64,000 nucleotides of DNA from Adiantum capillus-veneris (Eukaryota; Streptophyta; Polypodiopsida; Polypodiales; Pteridaceae), in assembly GCA_014529385.2 (NCBI GenBank), contig CM043959.1, positions 85,293,029 through 85,357,028 on the forward strand. The letters are read 5' to 3'. Shown here one piece after another: positions 36,688 to 48,344 of the stretch. The position numbers were made by a program, and so were the translations under genes. The notes beneath the pieces are model-generated. The model ran no database searches, had not been told where the DNA came from, and saw nothing but the letters and a program-made list of their open reading frames with translations. Within the stretch, counting starts at the first letter, position 1. Each line of letters begins with the position of its first letter.

Positions 36688-37194
36688 TGCAAATGAATAA
36701 GGCACTTTGGCCATTTTAGATTTTTAATCTTAAGACTGGTCACTCAGGGACATCCTTTTTAGAAAGTTGCACATATGGATGCAATGGAGTATGCAACTCC
36801 ATCCCCCTCTCCATAGTGAAGTGATTGAGCACTTTGTCAATATACTTGAACTAAGAAAAATAGAATAACAAGGCTGAAATCTCATCATTGCTTTGCTCAA
36901 CAATTAATATCTCATCCACATGAAGGACCAAAATCAATAAACTACCATCGTCAGCTTGCCTAGTGTAGAGGTAGTGGTCCACATCACTCTATTTGTAACC
37001 TTAAAATAACATAAATAAGTAAAATTTACAATACCACTCCCTTTATGGTTGTTTTAGACCATTAAAGGGCTTTTCTAACTGACACACCAAGTCATTTTTT
37101 CCCATCTCAAAAAAACCTTCTATCTCTTGCACATAAACTTCTTCTTGAATATCACCATGCAAGAACACTTTTTTGGCAGCGATTTTGTCAAGCT

Positions 37195-37392
37195 CCATGT
37201 CCTCTCTAGCAGTTAATGCAACTACAAACAACAGCGTAGTCATCTTGAAATTTGGAGAAAAGATATCATCAACGTCTATACCCTATTGCTACCTATATTT
37301 GTTAGCAACAAGTCCTCTCTAGCAGTTAATGCAAGTACAAACAATAGCGTAGTCATCTTGAAAGTTGGAGAAAAGATCTCATCAACGTCCAT
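37195..37392. repeat. 113-bp tandem duplication inside the Copia remnant
   Basis: CCTCTCTAGCAGTTAATGCAA occurs at 37,201 and 37,314, and GAGAAAAGAT(A/C)TCATCAACGTC follows in both. The second copy is split by the MITE at 37,393-37,680 and resumes after it with ATACCCTATTGCTGC. The first copy keeps the uninterrupted version (ACGTCTATACCCTATTGCTACC). Confidence 0.85.
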
Positions 37393-37680
37393 GGGTGAAA
37401 GCATGTTAACCTGTCGCGCTTTTTGTGCTAGTTAGCAGTTTCAAGTTAGCACATCCTTGAAAATTTGGGCGTCCGGTAAATTTTTTACAAATAATATCAA
37501 AATTTGTTGAAGGTTGTACATTTGGATTTCTTGTTTCAAGTGCTTTCTATTGATATATCATATGTCATAGATCTTGGAGATGTAGCTCAAGTTATTGTAC
37601 TAGTTAGCATATGTCAAAATTGTGCTAGTTAGCATTGTTCGGGACATGAAAAAGCATGACAGGTTAACATGCTTTCACCC
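37393..37680. mobile_element. 288-bp MITE with perfect 23-bp terminal inverted repeats
   Basis: The left end begins GGGTGAAAGCATG and the right end finishes CATGCTTTCACCC. The two 23-base ends (37,393-37,415 and 37,658-37,680) are exact reverse complements. CCAT lies on both sides, giving a 4-bp target duplication. The interior is non-coding, with several GTGCTAGTTAGCA-type words. The neighbouring duplicated segment without the insert, at 37,270-37,300, serves as an empty site. The family is not recognised, and the short target duplication does not decide a superfamily. Confidence 0.85.
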
Positions 37681-38789
37681 CCATACCCTATTGCTGCATA
37701 TATTTGTTAGCAACAAGTCATGCCTTGTACTTGGGTTTATTATTATGAGGTGTGATCTTTAGTTTACACAGCCATTTGCATGGTAGCGCCTTTCTACCTT
37801 TAGGAAACTAAACCAAGCTTGATTCTTATGTAGTGACTCCATATTTTATTGCATAGCTTTCTCCACTTCACCCTGTCTTCCATTAACATGGATTGCTTAT
37901 AGTAAGAGGTATCTCCACAATCTGTCAACTTAATGTAGTCCAAGGAGGGAACAAATCTATTGGGAGGCCTTGAAACTATTGTAGAGTACTTAATAACTAG
38001 TTGATCATGTTGTCCCTTAGCAACACCTTGTACAACAAGAGGAATCTGGCCTTGTTATCCAACAATAGTCTTGAGGATCCCATAATGGATATCTCATATC
38101 TCAAGGATTTCCATAGCTAAGAAGTATGTAGTTCTTTGAGGTGGGAGACAACTTGCTCTTGAACTCCTTTGGAAGATGGAAATATGCTTCAGAGCTAAAG
38201 ACTCTAAGATGCTTATAAGCAGGTGGCTTGCCGCACTAAAGCTCTTCATCTACCTTCTCAACTAAAGACTTGTTGAGAGATCTATTAATAATATTAATAG
38301 TTGTAGCTAGCGCTGCTACCCAAAATCCATTAGTCAACTCTGCATTAAATAACATTCTATGTAGATTCTCTTATATAGTACAATTCATCCTCTTAGTAAC
38401 ACCATTTTGTGGAGGGTTATATGGAGAAGTCAACTCTCTTTTGATGCCTTTGCAATCACACAAATTCTAAAAGGCTTTACTAACATACTCACCACCATTT
38501 TTTGAACTTAAGCACTTGAATTTCTTATTAGACTCATTCTCCACTAATGCCACAAAATATTGAAATTCCTAAAGGACTTCATTCTTTCGATTAAGGGGAT
38601 ATACCCACACAATCCTTGAGAAGTTATCCATGAATATAACAAAGTACAATGAACACCCCATGAATCTATTTCATAGGCCCACACAAATCACTATGCGCTA
38701 AATTTAACGGATCACTTTTTAAGTGTTTCCTATTTTGTGTGGTGATTATGTTTGTTTACCATAAACAAAATGCTCACAAACTGAGAAGG

Positions 38790-39028
38790 CTGAGAAATTA
38801 AAGTCAAGATCATATTTATAACGAGATACGTTTTTTTTGCATTTTGAGACATATGTCCTAACTAGCAATGTCATAGAGAGACGCTTGGTTTCTTGGTTAC
38901 AAACATGGATTTCATTGACATGATCATGATCGTGTGATTACGTTAATAACGCAAGTAATTATACATGACAAAGACGTGATCACATTAATCACTAGTCCTG
39001 TAAAAACTCAACCACTTTTGTGGATTTT
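38790..39028. other. Gene-free flank before the Gypsy element
   Basis: Between the Copia remnant and the Gypsy element lies a short AT-rich piece with words like CATGATCATGATCGTGTGATTACG and GTGATCACATTAATCAC. Related words (GTGTGATCACGTTAATTG) occur near 47,190 on the far side of the Gypsy element, so both flanks may belong to one older repeat that the Gypsy element entered. The last five bases, ATTTT (39,024-39,028), form the left target duplication. Confidence 0.5.
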
Positions 39029-40250
39029 TGTCACAGGAACGGAGAACACGACCACCAGACTTTCGAACGCTCAAGCAAGGTGATCGATAAGACAATACGT
39101 ACTACGATGGCTCAATTGGAGACTTTTGGTGATGCGTACGATAAAGGTAAGTCATCTACCTCTTCTTTGTCATGTTTTATGTCTTTGATACGTCTTTTGA
39201 AAGCTTCTGTGATCAAATTTATGCGTAGAAGTTGAGATTTAAATTTGAATTTCTTAATTGATTTGGATAGTATTCATTGCTTCTTATCGTCTAAATTGAT
39301 TGAAAAATTAAATTTGAGATTAAATCGAGAAGTTAAAAGACTTATGGAATTAACCAGTGGTAAAAATAGTTTCACGAAAGAGTTAGTAGAAAATTTGTTT
39401 TTTTTCTTTGAAGAGTCGGAAGCATAAAGATGATTTCTATAACATAAACATTGATATGCATGATGTTATCATTGGTATCAATTAGATGATTGAAAGATAG
39501 TTTGTTTATGAACAGTAAAATTGAGATTTTTGTCTGCGTTGCCTTGTAGACCAGACCTATTCCCGTCGTTTTGAGTACCTGGATTGCTCTGTTCTGAGTT
39601 CGTTTGTAAAAGTTATGATGAAAACAAATAGAAGGCAGTAGCAGTGTAGTATACACAGGGACAAACAGACATACAACATCATACAACTCTCCCTGCTATC
39701 AACCAAGAAGTGGATTTGTTTCCTCATGGTAAACTATTGTAATTGAGATTATGAAGGTATATAATTATGTTTTTTTACTTTGATTATCATGTTGAATTGG
39801 TTGCACGAGTATGTTCTTTTGGCTATTTGGTAGGCGATGTTGAAATCAATGTGTGAAACAGGATCTGTGCAAAGTGTCATGATAGAAATCTAACCTTTAC
39901 GGATCGCTTAGCTATCACGTTCTTATATTATTCTCGCAGGTATACTTGGTGCGAAAATCGTGCAGGCTTTTCGAGGAAAAGAAGGATAAAAGCACGACAG
40001 GTGGTGCGTTTGGGGATCATTCACATATCTCCTCTTCTGCGAGTGCGAGTGAGAGTGTGAGTGCGAGTGAGACGCTGCACGCAAGCGAACTGAAGCTCGG
40101 GGGTGGTCGGGAGGTTCGAGCTCCGTACAACGGAGTGCGCCCATATTCAATTTCTCCTCTATTGTATCAAAACTCTACAAAGATTCATCAATACAAAGAT
40201 CTCTTTCTCTATCTTTTGCTGTCGATCTCTATTATTCGATTCCCATAACA
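39029..40250 (+). repeat. Left LTR, chimeric: its first third is a copy of internal gag-protease DNA
   Basis: It starts TGTCACAGGAAC, comparable to TGTAATAGGACT at the right LTR. Bases 39,042-39,495 then match internal 40,707-41,160 (454 bases each, about 97 percent by eye) and not the right LTR. From 39,496 (GATAGTTTG) to 40,250 it matches the right LTR from 44,385, apart from an internal deletion after GAGATTTTT. It ends TTCCCATAACA. A GAGTGC-type microsatellite at 40,036-40,073 is shorter than its partner in the right LTR. Confidence 0.8.
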
Positions 40251-40252
40251 AT

Positions 40253-40264
40253 TGGTACCAGAGC
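40253..40264 (+). promoter_or_regulatory. Primer binding site (initiator tRNA-Met type)
   Basis: TGGTACCAGAGC lies two bases after the left LTR end and differs at one position from the common plant form TGGTATCAGAGC, complementary to the 3' end of initiator tRNA-Met. It fixes the LTR/internal border and the direction of the element. Confidence 0.8.
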
Positions 40265-40282
40265 AAGCGGTTCATTCTGGAC

Positions 40283-40748
40283 ATGGAAGGATACGAGAGG
40301 AAGATGAAGGAGTAAGAAGACGTGATTCGACGACTACGAGAGGATCTGGAGCAAGAAAATCGGGAGCGTGTTGAGGCTCTACGGGGCAAAGCAGCACGAG
40401 AGCCTGATATCTATGTGGACCTTGATGGCAAACATGAAGGCAAAAACCATGCTATTCCACCAGGAAACAATAATCATCGTGGCAGCGCTGGGGCACCTGG
40501 CGGTGGTGATAGTGGTGATGGTGGCAATGGTGGTGGTGGACGTAGAGGTCGTGCGAAAAAGAAATGATGACGATATGGAAGAAGCGACAACCAAATCATT
40601 CTTAACGAAGGCTAATTTTAAAGAGTTTGATGGCATGAGAAAAATATGCGAAGATTTAGAAGCGTGGATTGAAGAACTCAAAGATTTGGATTATACTTTC
40701 AATATCGAGAACACGACCACCAGACTTTCGAACGCTCGAGCAAGGTGA
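40283..40748 (+). pseudogene. Gag remnant of the Gypsy element
   Basis: It starts MEGYERKMKE, with a stop at codon 11, then a charged helix-like stretch (VIRRLREDLEQENRERVEAL) and a Gly-rich, basic run (GGGDSGDGGNGGGGRRGRAKKK). A frame change at about 40,560 gives NDDDMEEATTKSFLTKANFKEFDG and WIEELKDLDYTFN, the start of a retrotransposon gag core. The core is cut short at about 40,748, and no zinc knuckle is found before the protease, so most of gag has been deleted. Confidence 0.6.
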
Positions 40749-40907
40749 CCGATAAGACAATACGTACCACGATGGCTCAATTGGAGACTTTTGGTGATGC
40801 GTACGATAAAGGTAAGTCATCTACCTCTTCTTTGTGATGTTTTATTTCTTTGATACGTCTTTTGAAAGCTTCTGTGATCGAATTTATGCGTAGAAGTTGA
40901 GATTTAA

Positions 40908-41093
40908 ATTTGAATTTCTTAATTGATTTGGATAGTATTCATTGCTTCTTATCGTCTAAATTGATTGAAAAATTAAACTTGAAATTAAATCGAGAAGTTA
41001 AAAGACTTGTGGACTTAACCAGTGGTAATAATAGTTTCACGAAAGAGTTAGTAGAAAATTTGTTTTTTTTCTTTGAAGAGTCGGAAGCATAAA
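40908..41093 (+). pseudogene. Aspartic protease remnant of the Gypsy element
   Basis: FLIDLDSIHCFLSSKLIEKL corresponds to the usual LIDSGSTHxFIS of a retropepsin. The catalytic D-S/T-G is changed to DLD, so activity is lost. The same decayed protease is present in the copied segment of the left LTR at 39,245-39,427, which carries the identical DLD change; the copy therefore postdates the mutation. Confidence 0.65.
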
Positions 41094-41389
41094 GATGATT
41101 TCTATAACATAAACATTGATATGCATGATGTTATCATTGGTATCAATTAGATGATTGAAAATCATATTTTGATTGATTGTTAAGAAAGAAAAATATATCT
41201 TTAATCATTTGATGATGATAAGTCACACTCTTCGTGGAAACAAAGAGATTCTAAATCTAGTTTTGGCCATGGAATTGAGAAGGTGACTTAGATAAGGATG
41301 TGAGACGTTGCTTGTGTTTGCTAATGAGATTAAAGAAGAATCTGGGGATAAATAGAAAGAGACAAATCCAGAATTTGTAGAGGATCTCT

Positions 41390-44110
41390 TACATGATTTA
41401 AGGATGTGTTTCGGACGATCTTCCCGGTATACCTTCGCCTAGAGCGGTAGACCACGCCATAGATCCATATCCAAGAGCAACACCTTATTCAAGGGCTCCA
41501 TACAGGTTCAATATTGATGAGCTTAAAGAGCTCAAGATACAACTTGATGATCTTTTGAAAAAGGGTTTCATTAAACCTAGTGTATCTCCTTGGGGTAGTC
41601 CTGTGTTATTCCAAAAGAAAAAGGATGGTACATATAGGTTATGCATTGACGATAGGAGATTATACAAACATACCATTAAGAACAAATATCCCCTTCCTCA
41701 CATAGATGAATTGCTTAGCCAATTGAGTGGTGCCACAATATTTTCGAAGATTGATCTTCGTTTTGGCTACCATCAAATCCGCATTAAGGCCGAGGACATT
41801 CCAAAGATTTCTTTTCGTACACGTTATGGGCATTATGAATTTACAGTTCTTGCTTTTGGTTTGAATAATACACCAACAACTTTCATGTGTTTAATGAATA
41901 ATATTTTTCACCCGTATCTTGATGACTTCATTCTGGTATTTTTTAATGATATTTTGTGTATTCTAAGAATGAAGAAGATCATGCATTGCATTTAAAGAAA
42001 ACATTTGAAGTTTTGCGTGAACATAAATTGTATGCCAAAGCAAGTAAGTGTTCTTTTGCAAAGGATCAGATTGTGTATTTGGGAAGAGTGATTTCTAAAG
42101 AGGGGATTCACATTGATCTTGATAAAGTTAAGACTATGTCAGTAAGAGATGTAATAAGCTTTATGGGTCTAGCACAATATGAGAGAGCACAAATTAAATA
42201 TTTCTCTAAGATAGCAAGTCCTTTGACCGAATTGACCAAGAAAGACAAGGGTTTTGTGTGGATTTCTACCTGTGAGATTTCTTTTGAGACCTTGAAGGCT
42301 AAAATAGCGGAAAATTGTGTTTTAAAAGTTCCTGAGATGGGCAAGCCATTTGTTGTGTCATGTGATGCTAGTGGTGAGCAATTAGGTTGTGTTTTTACAC
42401 AAGAAGGAAGAGTGGTTGCATATGAGTCTAGGAAATTAAGACGACATGAATTGAACTATGCAACACATGACCTAGAATTGCTTGTTGTTGTTCATGCATT
42501 GAAACATTGGCGTCATCTTTTGCTTGGTGTCAAATTTGAATTGGGTACTGATCACATCAAAGTTTGAAGTATATTTTCACTCAGCCATGTTAAACAACAA
42601 ACAAAGGAGATGGATTGAATTGCTGACTGAGTATGATTTTGATTTGAAGTATTTGTATGGAAAAGAAAATGAAGTTGTAGATGCATTGAGTCGTAGGCCC
42701 ATGTGTAATTTGTTGACTGTTGTGCGGTTCAATTGGATTGATGATATACATGCTGAAGTTGAAAATGATTATTTTCATATGCCTATTTTGAAATTCTTGC
42801 GTGAGAATATTGGTGAGATGTATGAGAATAGATATCACTTGTATAAGGGAAATCTGTATTATTATGACTGCTTGTGTATTCCTGCAAATTCTGCTTTTAA
42901 GAGTCAAATTCTGCATGAGTGTCATAATTCACCTTTTTCTGGTCATCCTGGATTGAATAAGACATATGAAAAGATTAAAACTTCATTCTTTTGGTCGCGT
43001 ATGAAATTGGATGTTAAGAATTATGTGCATGAATGCTTTCAATGTCAACAAGTTAAAATTGAACATAAGAGGATGCTTGGTGACCTTCAACCCTTAGACA
43101 TTCCTTTACACAAGTGGGGGTGTATATCTATGGACTTTATCATTAGACTTCCTACTACTCGTGGAGGGTATGATTCGATCTTTGTGGTGGTAGATAGACT
43201 CACAAAACAGGCTCACTTTTTTCCTGTAAAAATAAATGATACTGCATTGACCATTTCACGCTTGTTTTTGAAAGAGATATTTCGTTTGCATGGCATGCCC
43301 AAGAGCATAGTGTCTGACAGAGATTCTAAATTCACTTCTCATTTTTGGAGAGAGACCATTTGACTCTATAGGTACCCAGTTACGCATGTCTACTGCTTTT
43401 CATCCTCAAACAGATGGGGAAACGGAGAGAGTGAATTGTATTTTAGAAGATATGTTACGAATGTATGTCAATGAAAACCAATCTAATTGAAATGAATATT
43501 TGCCTTTGGTTGAATTTGCATACAACAGTTCATATCATTCATCTATTAGGATGACTCCGTTTGAGGCAATGTATGGCTATAACTATCCCACACCTATTCA
43601 TTTTCTTAACTCGAGGAATAAGGTAGAACTGTCACGTGAGATGCTTGAGAAAATGGATAGCGAGTTGGCCAAAATTAGGAGGAATATTAGAGAAGCTCAA
43701 AAGAGACATAAATTGTATTATGACAAGAAACATCGTGTCGTGGAGTACGAAACTAGTGATATGGTTTTTTTTAAAGGTTATTCCTGAGAAGTCTCATTTG
43801 ATTCTTGGAAATGATAGAAGATTGTCTCCACAATTTGTTGGGCCATTTAAAATTTTGAAGCACATTGGTTCATTAGCTTACAAATTAGAACTGCCTTCTC
43901 ATGTTAAAGTGCATCATGTATTCTATGTGAGTTTATTGAAAAAGTATATTCATAATGTGCATCATGTTTTACAGGACAACTCTAAGTTTAAAGATGACGG
44001 AACATTGACTGTAGAACCAGACATAGTGCTAGATAGGCGTGTTAAACATCTGAGAAATAGAGATTGTGGATGTTTTGGTTAAGTAGCAGAACTATCCAGT
44101 AGAGGATGCA
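41390..44110 (+). pseudogene. Pol of the Gypsy element: RT, RNase H, integrase, chromodomain-like end
   Basis: Reverse transcriptase: [51 protein letters not shown], and a damaged YxDD box (LVFFNDILC, near 41,945). A frame change near 41,960 leads into the thumb (KCSFAKDQIVYLG) and RNase H (VVSCDASGEQLGCVF, THDLELLVVVHALKHW). A second change near 42,560 leads to KYLYGKENEVVDALSRR, the integrase zinc site (HECHNSPFSGHPG...HECFQCQ) and the core ([22 protein letters not shown]). A third break near 43,363 precedes VEFAYNSSYHSSI, and a fourth near 43,780 precedes LSPQFVGPFKILKHIG, EPDIVLDRRVKHLRNR and, past a stop, YPVEDASWVN (chromodomain). At least four breaks show a dead copy. Confidence 0.82.
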
Positions 44111-44193
44111 TCATGGGTTAATCTTAGTGTTTTGCAAAGAGAATTTCCCTCCTTCCAACTCTATTGACAGAGTTAATTTTGATAAGGGCAGAA

Positions 44194-45333
44194 TGTAATA
44201 GGACTAAATTTTGAAGTTCTTAAAGTATAAAAAAAAAGAATGTACTAGCACGATTTGAAAGATTGTTGAATAGTCTATTAAATAGAGCTTATATGAATGC
44301 ATTTGAGATATTAAGAGAGAACATATATTCTTTTTTTTAAAATAATACACTAAAGACGTATTTGATATAGATTAATGAATAACAGATAGTCTGTCTAGGA
44401 GCAGTAAAATTGAGATTTTTATTAATATCAATGTTTTATATTTATGTGTTTTAGCTTAAAATGCATGGGTAGGCTTAAAATAAGTTGAAAAAGTAGTGGA
44501 GATCCAAAAATAGAGCTTTTATGAGTCGCGACCTAAGAGTTACGTTTTCAGCCAAACAGAGACTTTTTTCGCAATTCTCTCCACGATGTCTTGTAGAACA
44601 GACCTATTTCCGTCGTTTTGAGTACCAGGATTTCTCTGTTCTGAGTTCGTTTGTAAAAGTTATGATGAAAACAAACAGAAGGCAGCAGCAGTGTAGTATA
44701 CATAGGGATAGACAGACATACAACATCATACAGCTCTCCCTGCTATCAACCAAGAAGTGGATTTGTTTCCTCATGGTAAACTATTGTAATTGAGATTTTG
44801 AAGGTATATAATTATGTTCTTTTACTTTGATTATCATGTTGAATTGGTTGCACGAGTATGTTCTTTTGGCTATTTTGTAGGCGATGTTGAAATCAATGTG
44901 TGAAACAGGATCTGTGCAAAGTGTCATGATAGAAATCTAACCTTTACGGATCGCTTAGCGATCACGTTCTTATATTATTCTCGCAGGTATACTTGGTGCA
45001 AAAATCGTGCAGGCTTTTCGAGGAAAAGAAGGATAAAAGCACGAGAGGTGGTGCATTTGGGGATCATTCACATATCTCCTCTTCTGCGAGTGCGATTGCG
45101 AGTGAGAGTGCGAGTGCAAGTGCAAGTGCGAGTGAGAGTGTGAGTGCGAGTGAGACGTTGCATGCAAGCGAACTGAAGCTGGGGGGTGGTCGGGAGGTTC
45201 GAGCTCCGTACAACAGAGTGCACCCATATTCAATTGCTCCTCTATTGTATCAAAACTCTACAAAGATTCATCAATACAAAGATCTCTTTCTCTATCTTTT
45301 GCTGTCGATCTCTATTATTCGGTTCCCGTGACA
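44194..45333 (+). repeat. Right LTR of the Gypsy element
   Basis: It begins TGTAATAGGACT straight after a purine-rich tract (AAGGGCAGAA) and ends TTCCCGTGACA (1,140 bp). The GAGTGC microsatellite at about 45,085-45,155 is roughly 30 bases longer than in the left LTR. Frames on the minus strand over this tract (His/Ser repeats) are microsatellite read-through. Confidence 0.85.
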
Positions 45334-45338
45334 ATTTT

Positions 45339-47755
45339 TGAGACTTTTGTAAAAAAATTATTAACACTAGTCTAGTAACCTAACATGACATAAAAGTCCT
45401 TTCGGGGTTTTGAAAAAAAAATCCAAAACCATAGTAGATCCACTCATTTTGAAAAATCCTTTCATGAGCTTATAGGTCAAGGACTACTACATATGGGAAA
45501 AAGGAGAAACTTATAAAATGTCTCGTCTCTTGGTCACTACAAACCTCCAAAGTTGATGGACTAGTGCATTTTGCCCAAAATAGCCATTCCTTACGGCTGA
45601 TTGTATATAAATAAAAGTGGGTATTTTTGTAGGACATGAGATAAAATGCCCTGTTAAGTTCAATTGGTTGATGATCAAAACCTATGGTTGAGTTTACCTC
45701 ATTAATTTTTTTTGGGCAAAAAACAAGGTACAAAAAAGTTACATTTTTGCCATTCTATGGACCTATCATTAAAGTTTCTATAGTCACGCTCCATACAGCT
45801 ACTATATACATGTTTTCTTAGTTCCCTTTGGGCCTTTGGATTCAAAAGGATCCATGGAGCATGTCAAAAGGATAATGATTCTTTTACTAATTGGAACCTT
45901 GGGGACAATGATAAATTGCTAAATACAGCAAACATAAAAAAACTGGGTTTAGTGTTATGACCTCTAGAAACCCATAGAAACTACTCAATATCTAGCCAAG
46001 TTTGTAGTTTATGATTAGCTATGGTTACTACCTACAAAATACACACAATTGGCCTAAGAAACTAGCAATATTGAGAAATTTATACTTGCTACTCTAAAAT
46101 GTCTCGTATACTATTCTATATAGCATATTAGGTCCCCCCATACTTAGGGAAGAGTAGGTTTATGTTATACATTCCACTTACACAATCAAAATTTACTTTG
46201 GATATCAAGAAAGCCACCAAAAAAATCATAAAAGTGCTAATTTTGGCCAAAAAATAGGATTATGCAATTCTTGTAAGTTGGTCATAACTTTCAATTTTAA
46301 CACTTAGTTCTCCCTGGAAGCATCAAAACATGTCTAGAACTATGAAGGCTTATCCTCTAGCAATCTAAAACTAACAAACATGAAGTTTAGAGTGGTATAG
46401 TTGCAAAACTTTGAGAAAAACCAAAACATAGGACCTGTTTCTTCACATAGTTAGGTTCAAAAATGTTATGCAAGAGTAAGGTTAATGTTGAGATCAATAT
46501 TCCAAAAAAAATTGTCAAGTTTTTTTCAGCTCATAAGGCAAATTTGTGGATATATAGAGCCTAGAAATTCATTTTCATACTCTTCAAATAATTCAAGCAA
46601 AATGGTCACTTAACATGACACAAAAGTGTCAAAGGACATAAAAGTGTCATGTTACCATTCTAGTGTTAACACTATGCTAATTATCTAAATAAAAAATGGT
46701 TTTAGGGTTGATAAAAAATATTACAGAGCTAAATGAAGGTCTAAAGGTTTCTTTCCATTGCCATCTTCTACAACTAATTTGTGCGTATGGACAACAATTT
46801 TCTATTTTCTTTTGAATGTAAATTCAATCATCGTTAAGAATGCACAAACCTCTTTGAAAAATCCCTCAATAGGTATGTGATAGATGTACCAAGCTTTTTA
46901 ACCCATATACAAATACTGCCGACATATTCTACTTCTCCAAGTTAAGTGTTGAAGTGCAGTTTTACATAAAATTTACTAATTTTAGAAAAGTAAATTTTTT
47001 ATTTTTGAGTTTTTTATGTAAATTGTGTATTTAGAAACCTTTTTCATATCTTGAACCCATAATTAAGAAGTTTCATGAAATTTTGATGTCATATATAAAA
47101 GTTATGTTTCATTTACTAGAATCCTGATGTGAGCCATTTTTGTGGCTTCAACCAGTTTTGTGGCTCATTACAAGTCTAGTGTTAACGTGTGATCACGTTA
47201 ATTGTTAACATGATTTTGATGGCGACCTTCAAAAACCAATAGAGCCGGTAAGTCCTCCAGGTATATGCATTTTCCCGACGGACCCGTCCTGCTTCATAGT
47301 TTTCTCGGCATGCTAAATTGTATATAGTGAAAAAAAATTCTTCTAACTTTGACATTTTGACTAGGAAAATCCTTGTGGACTGTATTTGAGCGCCTAGTAC
47401 AATTATCTCCTTGTGAATTGACCTAAGGTTATAGAGTCATAGTTTCTTTTTTTTGGGCCGAGCATGATTCTTAACACGATAATCATTTCTAAAATTAATT
47501 AAATCCTTCATCGAAACAAAGGTATGAAGACATAACAATTGAATTTTTGGAGATTCATGCTCGTTGTGACAAAGCCACCGGTCCATAAAAGGGCCAAAAT
47601 TGTTTTTAGAAGATGAACATATTTAAATAACAAGTTGATAGTCAAGGGTCGGATGCCCTATCCTAGTGTACTAGGTATATAACAACCCTTGAAGTCTTGC
47701 ATTTTACACCATCATAGGTTTAAATTGATATACATTGTCATTGCATATTATGAGA
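45339..47755. other. Gene-free AT-rich stretch
   Basis: No coding frame of note. Repeated words occur: AACATGACA(T/C)AAAAGTGTC near 45,385 and 46,610-46,650, and CTAGTGTTAAC near 46,660 and 47,175. This suggests an older non-coding repeat unit that I cannot classify. A GATCACGTTAATTGTTAAC segment near 47,190 resembles DNA to the left of the Gypsy element. Confidence 0.5.
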
Positions 47756-47990
47756 ACTATAATCCTTAATTGGGTGAAAATAGCTTCTATATATTGAATT
47801 GGATGCATAAGGGGGATACAATCCTTGATTGGGTACAAGTAGTAGTCAATTGTGTAATTGTGTTGAAGGTTTCATTGCCTTGTTTTATGAATTGGATGCA
47901 TAAGGGGGCTACAATCCTTGATTGGGTACAATTAGTACTCAATTGTGTAATTGTGTTGAAGGTTTCATAACCTTGTTTTATGAATTGGTT
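47756..47990 (+). repeat. 93-bp tandem repeat, about two and a half copies
   Basis: GAATTGGATGCATAAGGGGG starts at 47,796 and 47,889, and a truncated copy (GAATTGGTTTAT) starts at 47,982; all are 93 bases apart. CAATCCTTGATTGGGTACAA and TTGTGTTGAAGGTTTCAT recur in each copy. The 66-codon open frame at 47,770 exists because 93 is a multiple of three; I do not call it a gene. Confidence 0.85.
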
Positions 47991-48344
47991 TATATAGGGA
48001 GTGGATTATGTATTATGAAATATTTTTAGTGCATGAGATTGCCAATCATAGATATTATTGCTTTCATATGTGTTTTGCAAATAAATATCATCGTTGCAAT
48101 GTAGAAGTTGATTATTCTTTGTAGCATGTGAAAGTAGACGTGTCTTATTTTTTGCAAATCACACACAAGTATAACTCATCTTTATATTTTTAATTGCATT
48201 GAAAAATTCATAGCATTGTTGTATGTATACATCCAAGTAGAGAATGCATTGCAATGTGTATGCTACTCACAACATATGTGGTCAATATGTGGATTGACAA
48301 GAGTACATTGCAAATCAGATACTGTGTAGATTACTCAATTTTAC

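Larger units (their letters stand above)
35690..38790 (-). mobile_element. Decayed Copia element, minus strand
   Basis: Reading the minus strand downward in coordinate: integrase pieces KNGGEYVSKAF and SPYNPPQNGVTKRMN (near 38,500-38,390, usual form NGGEY...PQQNGVAER) and FMDNFSRIVWVYP (near 38,630). Then reverse transcriptase at 37,243-37,043 (KIAAKKVFLHGDIQEEVYV, QLEKPFNGLKQP). Then RNase H near 36,400 (IDADYEGDLDKIESTLGYVF), EYVVALEACKEAL near 36,250, and the end MYHFIRKVLKDKQLNFSKVH near 36,100. Gag and protease are missing on the right side, where similarity is lost after about 38,790. Stops and duplications show that it is dead. TATATAAA on the minus strand near 35,920 is probably in the 3' LTR, whose exact ends I cannot fix. 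Confidence 0.75.
39029..45333 (+). mobile_element. Chromodomain Ty3/Gypsy LTR retrotransposon with target duplications
   Basis: The element is bounded by TG (39,029) and CA (45,333) and flanked on both sides by ATTTT (39,024-39,028 and 45,334-45,338). Order: left LTR to 40,250, tRNA-Met-type primer binding site (TGGTACCAGAGC, 40,253-40,264), gag remnant, protease remnant, reverse transcriptase, RNase H, integrase, chromodomain-like end, purine-rich tract (GATAAGGGCAGAA), right LTR from 44,194. Protease before RT and integrase last marks Gypsy order, and the C-terminal VEPDIVLDRRVKHLRNR marks a chromovirus. Several frameshifts and stops show that it cannot act on its own. Confidence 0.88.

Noticed and set aside
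39923..40567. His/Ser-repeat minus-strand frame and Gly-rich frame near the LTR, considered as a host gene
   Set aside because: The first is an LTR microsatellite, also present at 44,970-45,233; the second is the Gly-rich part of the retroelement gag.
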